Source: Arcuatula senhousia (taxonomy: Eukaryota; Mollusca; Bivalvia; Mytilida; Mytilidae). Taken from it: a stretch of 64,000 nt of DNA. This document shows positions 39,101-51,100 of this stretch, piece by piece. The notes below the pieces were generated by a model. The model was given only the letters and a program-made list of their open reading frames with translations, ran no database searches and was not told the DNA's origin. The stretch covers positions 24,891,275-24,955,274 of the forward strand of contig OZ020308.1 of the NCBI GenBank assembly GCA_963971305.1. Direction: 5' to 3'. Made by a program: the position numbers and the translations under genes. Within the stretch, counting starts at the first letter, position 1. Each line of letters starts with the position of its first letter.

Positions 39101-42100
39101 CTTAAGTCGAAACGAGAGTGAACTCATGTGCTCCGGAAGAGTAAGCAGTTCCTGATATACTCGGATATAACGAGCTTGCTTACAACGAATTTACGCTTAT
39201 TGCGATTTGTTTTTTCAATCCCAACCCATACTCTAGCAATTTCAATGTTAAATGTTGTGGATATAACGAATTCGTCTAATACTACAAACTTATTTTCAAT
39301 TACCTAAATGCCAATATACTTTGAAAATTACTGTCATATAACGAATGCATAATTTTCAATGATTTCTTTCTAATTTAGCACCGTTAAATAGCAGAAAAAT
39401 TAGCAGAACAAACAAATGAAATTTTGAAACGATTAATTACCTGTTAAAGGTTATGCAATTTCCTGTCAAAATTTGACACCCGTGGTCGATAACTGCCGAT
39501 AAGAAAAAAAATGTTTACTATGACCAATTTTAATGAGGTTGCAATGATTTTACAGTTTACACCCCTCACCAATGTGTAGTTGTTGTTTGATTTAAAGCAA
39601 AATAAAAAGTAAAACTGCTGAAACAATATACCATCCCATCTCTAAAAGACTCAGATATCAAACAATATAAATAAAATTACATGTTCTATTTCAAGGCCGG
39701 AGTTAACTCGCGTTTTTTACAGCGACAACACTGTTATTAAAGCCAATTTCGTATGTTTAACAGAACAATTCAGATCTCTATAGTTATGATTTTATCAGGT
39801 TTATTAACTGTTAGAATGGCTTCTTCTGGAAGTAAAAAAAACAGTATATTGTTAGAAACAAAATATGAACTACTGCAATGTTGTGAAACGGGAAATACTC
39901 CAAAAAGGATAAAGCCGCTAGATTTGCAATTCCATATAACACGTTAAGTGCGATATTAAAAACAGAGAAAAAAAGGACAGTTCGTCGTGTGCTTCACAGC
40001 TTGAAACCGCCGAAAATGTAGATGAAAATCTTTCTGGAGCAGTTTCAAAATAGAAACAATGTTCTCTCACAAAAATAACCCAGTAGGAATATAAGATGGA
40101 TAAATAGAAATTCTAAAGCTCAAAAACCTAAACACGTATATTATACTTGCTCCTTTAACATATTGATTTCTCAATGAAATTTAAAAAACGGTCCCAGATA
40201 AAACTTGTCCTCTTTATCTTTTTCAAATATCAATGATTTTATATCTAAAAATCTTAAAACACTATTATTGTGCATTTTGAAACTACAAAATACAAAATGT
40301 CTGAACGTGTCATTCTTAACATAGTCTTAACAATGTCTTTACAAAAGTAATATTCTTAACAAATGATGATCATTCTGAACGATTTATTAATAGATTAACA
40401 ACAATTTAGATATTTGTTACAAGAAATAATTAGTCTGAACTCGGTATTAATAGATTTCTTACAGTCTAAAAACTCTCTTAATACATACTTTAATTTTTTT
40501 AAATTATCTTAATATTTTAAACATATCATTATTAGTTCTTTACGTTCTAAAATATTTTTCTAACATCTTAAACTTAGTCTAAACAGTTCCTTACTTTAAG
40601 TATAATTAGTTTGAACACGGTCTTAATAGATTTCCAACAGTCTTAAAAACTCTCTTAATACATAATTTAAATTTTTCAAATAGTCTTAATATTTTAAACA
40701 TATAATGATTAGTCCTTAACGTATTTCTAACATTTTAAACTTAGTCTAAACAGTTCCTAACTTAACATATTTTCAATTTGGTCAAAGTCCTATTTATAAT
40801 TTGGATTTGCATTTTTTTTAATGTCAATATTATGGGCCTAAAAATGAATTAAAGCTGATGTATTTTTAGCCACTTGTGCGCCTTTTAATGATATTTAGTA
40901 TTGTTTCCTAGCCAATACATAGGTTATACTAGTCATAATTTGGTTTCCAATAGACATTCTACGATCTTCATACTCAAACATTGTTTGGCATTTCTAATCT
41001 TTGGATATATATTCATGTAGTGCTTTTAGTGAGATTTGAAAAGACGAAAAGCATGTCATGCATAGCAAAATATATGGTCTTCAACTTTTTTGTAATTTTG
41101 ATTTTTAAGTTATTTTCTTTCTAGATTCTATAAACGTTTCAAATACATTTTTTTTTCAAATATTACACGTATGGATTGGTTACGTATAGAATATCAACAA
41201 CAAAAGTGATGAACACAGAATATTTCGAATCGAAATTGGGGTCTCCTTTCCAAAACAATTAAATACATGTATCTGTGGTAGTTTTGTAGCTAAAATATAT
41301 TCCCTGCCTTTCAAAAATCATTTTGATAGGTTTTGCGTTCGTATTTATCTTTAAGCATTTTGTAAACTGTAAAAAATATTTTGTATTTTATGGATCTAAT
41401 AATACCTCATGATTTATTCTAGTTTTAATTATTGTTTACAGTATAAAGAACCCACTTTTCTAAATCAAGACTGTACATGGACAATTCAGAAGCGTTTAAT
41501 GTTGAAAGGATGTTAGGACAAAGTAGATACAGTTCAGATAGTACAGAGCGTTTTTTCATAATGGAGTATTTTGGTGTGACTTTGATAGTGTTAGAACCAG
41601 GACAAAACCTTCAATACTTTTATTCTTCTTGATATCGTAGCATATACTATTATATCTATTTCTCAAACGACATAGTGTATAAACCACATATTCTGGGGTG
41701 TTGCCCCGTGTCTTTCGAAAACAATTTTGTGTGTAGTTCCGATCAGCCAGACGGTAATCAATGCATTGAAAATCGTATGAAATTATTTCTTTACCTATTT
41801 TGATAAGTGTCACGGTAGGTCCCGTGTCCGGCGACAGGATTGTTTTTTCAAGAGGCATTGTCCAGTTTTTTCGAGAGAGGTCCAGGTTTTTTCGCCTGTC
41901 CGTTTACAAAAAAATGCTTAAATTCTTAATTGTAAGTGAAACAAAACGAAAAAGAGGAATATAAGTATTCAAAATTTTCGAATTGTTACTTTTCTTCCAA
42001 AAAAATCCGTAAAGAAGCATCAGTTAATGACTTATTAAAATTGACCAGGTTTTTTCGAGAGGCACAATAACTTGTCCGGTTTTTTCGAGAGGTGTCCTGG

Positions 42101-45100
42101 TTTTTTAAAAATTTTGAATAAAGAGAGGAACTGGGTTTTGTGGAAACTATACGACTTAAGTGGAAACTAATATCCCTCCTACTCATTAAACATACATTTA
42201 AACACATTACATGCAAAATATCAAGTTTGTTACTAACTTTAAAACATAAGTAGGCTGCCCACATGCAATTTCTTTGAAGACTAAATTAGTATTTTGACAA
42301 AATTAGTTTTATAATACATTTGTACATTTGTGACTTTCTTGGTGTGCTTTAATAAATTACCGGTTTCAAAAAGAGCGATTGGTACGGTGGGCAAACATTT
42401 AAAAGGTAAGTTGCAACCTTGTTTTTGTGCCTTTTCAGGTCTTTGAAACTATAAAATCTACATGTATGTCAGAAACAAATAAATACAAAAAGAGCATATT
42501 CCACTGGTGCATTCTGTTATTTCAAGAGTTTAAGGTTGATTTGGAATATGGGATATTTACATATCTATTCCTGGGATACGGGATATTTGAGGCAAAACAA
42601 ACTAAGATATAGAATACTAGTATTTAAATCTATTCTATTTACAGGGGTATGGGATAAGAAAAAAAACCTCTATTTTGGATACGGGATATTTGATAAAAAC
42701 ATTAGGGAATATGAGATATTGGAACCCCTTAACGTATACATATATATGTATGTAAAGAAACAGAAACTTAAATAGCATTTTAATCTCATACTCTTATGTT
42801 TGTTTTATGTCAAGTCGACACTATTTCAGTCATAATCAGCAGGAAAAGAGCTAATTGAAACACCAAAATGAATTCTGTAGACCCACCCTGGACACAGACC
42901 CATGTATGTCATTCGAAGGACACATGCACGACCACAAACAAGAAGTAAAACGAACCAACTCACAAGATAGGCCAATGTTCCCTTAACGCACCATAGGCCA
43001 ATGCATCCAGAAAGTGACGAAATCCTTCCTCAAAAGTTTCGCACAATTTGGAACCCTTCCATATGCTGACTGACAATGAACCCTTACCCGAAATGAGGTC
43101 ATACTAGATGGAACATCTACCTGTGTGGGATATAGCCAACTCTTACCCAGTTTCAAATAACCATCCTTTATCTGGCGAAAATACAATGCTGAATCCTGTT
43201 TGAACCTATACTCACTGAGAGAGAGAGAAGCGGGGTTGGAGTGGGAAACAAAGGATCTGTAAATTTTGAAGATCACTGGAAAAGGGAAGAGGTGGGTAGA
43301 TGCGGAAAATTTAGCCTGTGGCGGTGCACAATGGGATATTTTACGTGCATGAACCTTGGAACTCTCCACGCACGTTGGCCCAATATGGTTTACGGTCAAG
43401 TTTCCGCATTAGTATAGCCTGATGAACCGACATTTATTATGACAGAGCTGACCCATTCAACCACCTGCGGCACACATCCCAGTTGCTATGTGGGCTAAGC
43501 GACCTGAAAAGATGACAGGTTTCTGAACTTTTACCGACAAGCTTAGCGCTGCTGCTAACCTATTAGCCTACTAGGTCCCGCACGGGAGCATACTCTTATG
43601 AAGTTTTTTGTTGAAACTATACTTAGTATAGTCAATTTGAATTCTATAAATCAACGAAAATTCTTTTAAATTTTTTTGTCTCTCCAATAACATTTATTTT
43701 TTAAACACAAATAAACTTTTTATTAGTATACGAACTCTGATAACAAAAACCAAGATGTTATCTTCTAAAACAAAAAAGTTTTCCATATGGTCTAATGCTA
43801 AATATTTCACCAATATCAAACACACCATAAAATAGTGTGTTTATCTGACGGAACAGCCAGGTGTTGGGCCCACCTGAACATAATTGAACGGACTAACAAT
43901 AGGAGATTAGATGACCAATTAGCTCCACAAAGGATTTTTAAATGTATACAGAGCAAATGCTGTTCCTGGTCACTAAGTTGTACTCCCATGGATTTCTATG
44001 AATTTTTGGTACATTTTAACTATTAAGTTCTATGGAAAACATTTTTATTAATCATGCAAAAATTTTGAAATTTTTTGCCTGAGTTCGTATGCCATTAAAA
44101 AGTCATGACATACTAAAATAGTTAGAATATTTTGCAAAACTTAAATTTACAAGCCATTTTTCGTTGATTTATAAAACTCAAACAGACTATAATATATACA
44201 ATAAATACATAAATTATGTGTAAAAATTTTGAGGTACTGAAAGGGCATTCGAGACGTCACGGAGTCTTATATAATCCTGGATAAAACATCAGACATGAAA
44301 GAAGACGACTCTATGATACAAACAAACACATCCAAGAAACAACTACAAGTCAAGTTAAAAGAAGGTAGCCCTGGAACTTTAAGCAACTTCTGTTTGTCGC
44401 AACACAAACATTTTGTTTCCAGTCAATTATTCTAGGAGGCTATTTTCAATTTATAACAGTTGGTAGTTATGCTAAGACAATATAGATTCATGGGTTCTGG
44501 TTGTAGGCGTCAATTAAATGTGCCTGCCTGTTTATATAGGCTATACGAGGTTGAATTCTTGACTTTAACTGACGTATTCTTGTTCAAAACCCTTGAAATG
44601 ATAGTACCGTATTTTTATTTTTTTAACAACATACAATGTCTTTTTGAAATATGATTTAAGATGTAAAGAACACGCACAACTTGTTTATCTAAAGTATGAA
44701 AATACCTGGACCTCTCTTGCAAAAACCTGGACGCCTCTTGAAAAAACCTGGACATGTATTTTATTTTAATTTAAAAATATGTAAGACGCAAGTTTTTGGC
44801 GTCAATGTTCAGGATGCCATAATATAACATTGATGTTCACTAATAATGGTTAGCAATCTCGTTCAATATATTTGTCTTTTAAGGGGTGAAAAATGCAAAA
44901 AGGTAAAAACTCAAAAAATAGCCCACAATTTTATTTAGGAATCACATTTTTTTTTATAGGAATTGGTGTTGTTATACAATTTGATAATCCTAAAATATGC
45001 CTACCCGTTGGTAGCATTTTGTCTTCGCTTTCAGTTAAAAATCACTATATATCACCAAACTTTACATTTTTATTGATTATTCTCTTGAAAAAACCAAGAC

Positions 45101-48100
45101 AATTGTAAATCCCTCTCGAAAAAACAATCCTGTCGCCGGACACGGGACCTACCGTGAGTGTATTCAAGGAGTACTTTCTGGTGTTAACTTTATAATCATA
45201 ATGTTTGTAAAATCATTCATCCGTAAATCCAAAATTTGGTTTCAATGAATTCAGCATATATCAAAGCTAGATAATTCTTCGAATCGAGGTGAATTGTTTT
45301 AATACAAAACATGTCTTGTTTTGTAGTAAAACTTTCAATTTTACACTTTATTAACACATGTAAATAATATAAAAATAGTTCATAATATTGCATTTTTGGA
45401 CGTCTACTTTGCTTTTCGACTAGTTTATACTTAAAAGAGTCAACGATAGGAATATACTTGATTGAGGAACCATGTATATTCGACCGAAGCGATCGTTGAT
45501 TTTTATGATCCAGTTATCAAAACCAAGGAATGACAAAAGCAAAGTGGAGGTTTTAGAGTGGGTTCGATTTAAATTAAAGGGAATTTGTATGTAGAATACG
45601 CATTCGACACAAGTGAAAAATATAAAAAGTAAAACAGTGGATGCCTAGTAGTTATGAGAAATCAAAAGGGGTTTTCTCAGACTCATACCTGTATGAAGTT
45701 AGATTCGAGATTAACCCATGTATCCTGACCGAAAATGGTCCTGTACAAGATTGACGTAATTAAGAAATGAGGCGGAAATAAAAAAAGTTAAAGATAAAAT
45801 AAATTTTAATGTAGAGTTGAGGAAGTATACGTGTGAATACAGTGATGAATATGCAAGTGCAAACTCAAATAACCACATATATCTATAATGGCTTTTATCA
45901 AGCCTTCAGTCAAGAAAAGTACTTAACTTTACGAACAACACAACCGTGTTACTGAATAAAATCAAATGGTCAGTTACAAACTTACGTAGTTATTGATAAG
46001 ATCTGGATGAGCTGTTTGTACGCCATCATCTAGTACAGCTATCAACACACCTGTTCCTTTATAACCACTGGCCCAAACATCAGCAATTTTCATATCAGGT
46101 GTTACTGCACCATTCTGCAATCAATGAAATAAATTTTGAATACCAAAAATAAATATATGACTACCTGAAATATATTAAAAAGATAAAAGAATGAACAGAA
46201 AAACCCTTTACATATAAGTACTGAAAAAGATAAAAAAAACTTTTATTAGCTACTCCAAGAAGACTTTTCATTAAAAGATTTGTTATTTTGTAAACCAACA
46301 TCTGCACACATTTGAGAGATAGAAATATCATAAATATCTACGAATGCACGGTGTCTTCAGTAAAACTTTTTGAGTGAAGACAGCAACCGTGGAGCAACAT
46401 TACCCTGTGTTAGCAATTTCTGTGTCAAAACGTGACGCTTTGCCAACAAAATCAATATCATTCCCGCAACCTCTGGAGTAGCGAATCAACTGTGATACAA
46501 AAACTCCATAAGCTGGAGCAGACGGAATGTTGCTACACAAGAATGGAAAGTTGGTGATTGGAAAGTTAAAGTCCTTACGTTTGTCATAAATTCATAAACT
46601 TTGTTTAAAGTCTTCCTTCAGAGTCAATTTCGAGATGTAGATCTAAATATGAAGTATAATTCCTAAAATCCGTTGTGTATTTTATCTCAAATTCCTGAAG
46701 ATTTATGGGATGGATAAAGTCCCCAAAATTGAGGATTCTTTAGTGAAAGGACATCATCAATCTAATGGAACGTGAGGTTAAAAGAGAGAGCTAGCCAATG
46801 ATCTTTTTCGTCTTGGAGAGATTGTAAGAAGTATGCTTCACATAAATGAAGAAACAAACCAGCAAGCAAAGGTGCACAATTAGTGCCCATCGGAATCTAA
46901 ATTGTTTGCTGAAAAACACGTCCACCAAACTGAACAAATATGCTGTAGAAAAGAAAATTGAGCATGTCGATTATTTGGTCTTCTGTATATTTGTTCTTTT
47001 TCTTAGACTCGTTGATGACAAAGTAAGTCTTACTGTAATCGACTACTAGATATTTCCAGTCTTTTTTAAAAGCTGTTTTTAATCAGCTGTGCCAATCGTG
47101 ATTAGAGTTGTTCATGCGGAATAGAAGTGTAAAGAGTAGAGAAATCGAAAGTTTTGATGCTGTTGCATGATGAAACTGATTTTGAGCTAAGAACATCCAA
47201 TAAATCTCTCGAATTTTTCAGGATCCACATTTGATCGACACCATTTCTAGAATAATATCAATCGTAATATTTGTGGAAGCCGGATATTATCGCCGTTAGT
47301 AATAAAGTCAACAGAATTGAAAGATGTTTAGTGGTACAGTTTGATGACCCTGCAATGAAGCGCTGATTGTAACGATTTTTATGTAATTTTTTGAAATATT
47401 CAAGTGCACAATTTTCCATATTGCAATAAGTTATATAAAGAATGCCAATAAATGAGCCTATAATCTTTTCCCGGAAAGATTCTACATATTAAAGTCTTTT
47501 ATTGCTTGATTGTAATGCTTTACAGTATATTTGAAATACAAAAAAAATAAAAAGAGGGTCTCTAGCTTTAAATCGGGATATCGAGTGTTTTGTTCTTGAA
47601 AGCTTAAGATATAATGACAAAAAAGTCAATGAGGCTATCTAGATAATCTTTGTAACCTATTGTTTTCGTCGCAATGTAGATTCCTCACAGGCTAAACCCA
47701 CAGATACATATTATTGACAGCATGCTTGATCCATCCACGTTAATAAACAAAAAAAATATAGTACGCATGTTTTAGGCAAATTTGGAGCTCATGAATATGA
47801 TTTTTATAAAGTTTACAAAAAGTATGAAGAAATTATTATTGTTTCTTGATTAAATTTATCGATAGATAAAAAAGATACCCAAGCTATATCTAAATGTTGA
47901 TATGTTTAAACAGTCCGTGGATTTTTTTTTTGTTTGTACAAAAAAAATATTCTTTGTTGACATATTTTGCACGTTTTGAATTTTTAGCCAGTTATGCTAT
48001 ATACGTCACAGATGTCCTCGCTAACCTTTAGAGTCTAATAAGTCATTTATCGAAAAAAAAATCTTGCAAGAAGCAGTCTTAAATTGTTAGCGTGCAGTGG

Positions 48101-51100
48101 AGGTTATTTCAATACATGTTTTGATATAATCTAAATGGTTAGCCCTGCTTGTGATGTCTTTTTTTCTTAGAATAAAAATGGGATTTCTGGATCTCCAACT
48201 ATCAAGTTAAACATTCGATAATAATACCCTGAGCGTTTAAAATTATCATTCAATTAAAAATAAACCGTCTTAACCCCTCCCTCCAAAAAACCTAGCCATT
48301 CATCGGACAAAATTAAAATGGCACTTATTAATTGCGTTAGACATGTTAATTTCGTAATTGTGTTATGCATTCAAAATCTCAAAATCAATTATTAAGGTTA
48401 ACTTCAAGTCCCATCTAGAAGTGTCACTAGTAAAAATAATCAATTTTACTTGACACGATATTATCTTTCCTTGGTATATTGTAACGGAAATATGCTAAAT
48501 TTGTACCGAATTTATGGAAATACTGGTCACTTTCAGAGTTCAGCATATTTGGTATTTGTTAAGTATATATTGTCCGTTTCAATAGTCAATATTTGCCTTA
48601 GTGAACATAAATAAATATTGATTTTTAAAATAATATTTAGAAATCGTACCAGATACCACTGGTTGTTCCATTCCGGGTCTGTAGTTCTGGGTACTCTTAT
48701 TCTTGCTGTTTGTTGTTCAACCCACAATATCTTAAAAGAAAGAAAACGAACTAATATATAAAATGTTTGTTTCCAATTTGGACTCTCATCGAGGGAATGT
48801 GATAGTCAATAAAACTAAGGATATATTTGCTATTCTTTGTACAAGGTAACATGTTAAATGATGTTCTGCTTATATACCAGTTCATAAATGTATCTCGACA
48901 GAATAGTTTTCCTGTTTAAGATGTTTAAATGGTAATCAATAGGGGTAACTCCAAGTATTTTTGAGTACATATTTGTGGCTCAGAAATATTTCACCCACCT
49001 AGTCATATATAAGCCTGCTTGAAATAGACCCCCATACATATATTTTATGGCATTTTAAAAGTACATGAAAATTATGGATAAGCTTGAAATTGACATATTT
49101 CACAGGCGTTCTTTAAATATAATAAAAGAAGCAGAGGTACCAATGGGGTATCCGAATATCAAAAGTCCGAAAGGGCAGAGACAAAACCAGTAAACACCAA
49201 CAAGAACGGGACAAAAAGTTTGAATGGTTAATAAAGGTAATATTTTTTTTTTACCGAACTTGGAGAATCAATCTCAAATGGCCATAAGACGAGACAAAAC
49301 AAGGAAGACATACCGGAAAAATTAAAGATTGCAATGGCCATGACTTGGTACAGGCATTTTAAAAGAAATGGTGAGTTAAACCAGGTTTGTAGGCGTGCCA
49401 AACCTCCCTCTTCCATTGCAATCTTTGGGCCCGGTAGTAACACAAAACACAGCAGGTTTGTGATATTAGGGATACTAAAGTGATCATCTCAGTACATCAA
49501 CCAGCCAAACACTAATCAAAGCAAAGAACTAACCATTTTGTCGAACATGCTATTGAATTTTTATACCAGTGACTGATAGCGAAGATGATTTGTTTTAGAA
49601 ATCGTATGAGACGTATTTTCTTATAACCTTGGTCTAATAGTCGGTTTCAAAGAAAGAGGTGTCGGATCAAAGATCTGAAAAATGTGTCAAGATACCAAAT
49701 GCATGAACAGTTAGGGTCACAAGGAGGCAAAATTCGAATATGGAGTCCCTCTTTTTCACATTTTGAACACTCCAAAAAGTAGACCCTTTGGGCTGCACTA
49801 TGGTTTTACCTTTTTGGATGTTACCCCTCCCCGTGTGGTAACTATGCAATATTTTTTGTCTTATTTCATATGCAAGACACGAAAGTTATACGACAATTAC
49901 TAATATATAAATTATTTAGAGACTGCCTTATCAGCAACTAAATTATAAAAGACAATTTTAAAGATCAATCGCCTTTTTTCCGTTTTTAAATTCTGGTATA
50001 AGTACATTCTGTTTCGTGCAATTAAATAAATATAAAAGGTCTGAATAAAAAAATTTAAAAAGTTATAAATGTATTTTTATAGCTATTATAAAATGTAATT
50101 TGTTTTAACCTGACATTACTAAGGTTACAAATGTTGGTCTATTCGTAACTGCCAACACCCACTCCCATTTATTGTATTTGTTACTTTAAGGTTTTATAAC
50201 TTTTCAATATTTTGAAAATAATATTCCTCCTCTTATCTTTAAATCAATTTTATCTTTTTTTTAAAATATTTTTAGTCATCTTTATTTGCTCTGTATTAAT
50301 TCGCTTTTTATAGTTTTTTCATGTTATGTTGTGGGTTGTAACACCAGATATATACATAATTAATGTGCACTTTATGCTTTGAATATTTAATTTTGTTTTT
50401 CTTTAATTTACTGTTTTCTACTCCAACATTACCTATGTAACAATGATATTTATGCGGAATCATACCTTCTTGTTTCGTCTTAATTTGTCTACTTCTTGGT
50501 CCTCAGATAGTGTTGCTATTCTTTCCTTATGTCTTGAAGGACGAATTCTTGCTGTAATATATCTTTTCCCGGCAATTGTAAACTAAAAGAAAAGAAACAA
50601 AATCGTCTATGTTTAATGTTACTCATTATAAATAACCGAAGTAGTTATAGTAAATATAAAAAGAGGCTAATCAGATCTTGAATCGTTTACCTGCAGCTCA
50701 ATTCGCAAAATTTTTCAAATACTAAGTGGTTTTGCAGATTTCAACTCTACAAAATCATGGGAGGTTGCAATTAATAATGTTTTTACCTTTACGATTTTTG
50801 GATTTTGTCCATAAACCACGTTTCTCGATTTATTGGGTCAATTCGAAAAAGTTTTGATGACCTCAACGTTGTAACGATAATACGATAATTATTTGTAATA
50901 ATTACCAAATGGATTGGCTTAAGAAAGCAAGATTCTTTCCTTATCTGCATTTTGTCCTTTTTGAGATATGTTATACATGTATTCTAACTTTCAAAACATC
51001 AATTTCCCTGCATTCACCAGACTTAAAAAAAAACAACAAAAACTGGTCTAATACAAAAATCATAACGTGAGGATATTAGTTTCTGAATTTTTACAAAATT

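Noticed and set aside
43835..44026. Short ORF inside the CAC/GTG element as a transposase
   Set aside because: 63 residues, no DDE or zinc-finger motif, and no continuation in neighbouring frames.
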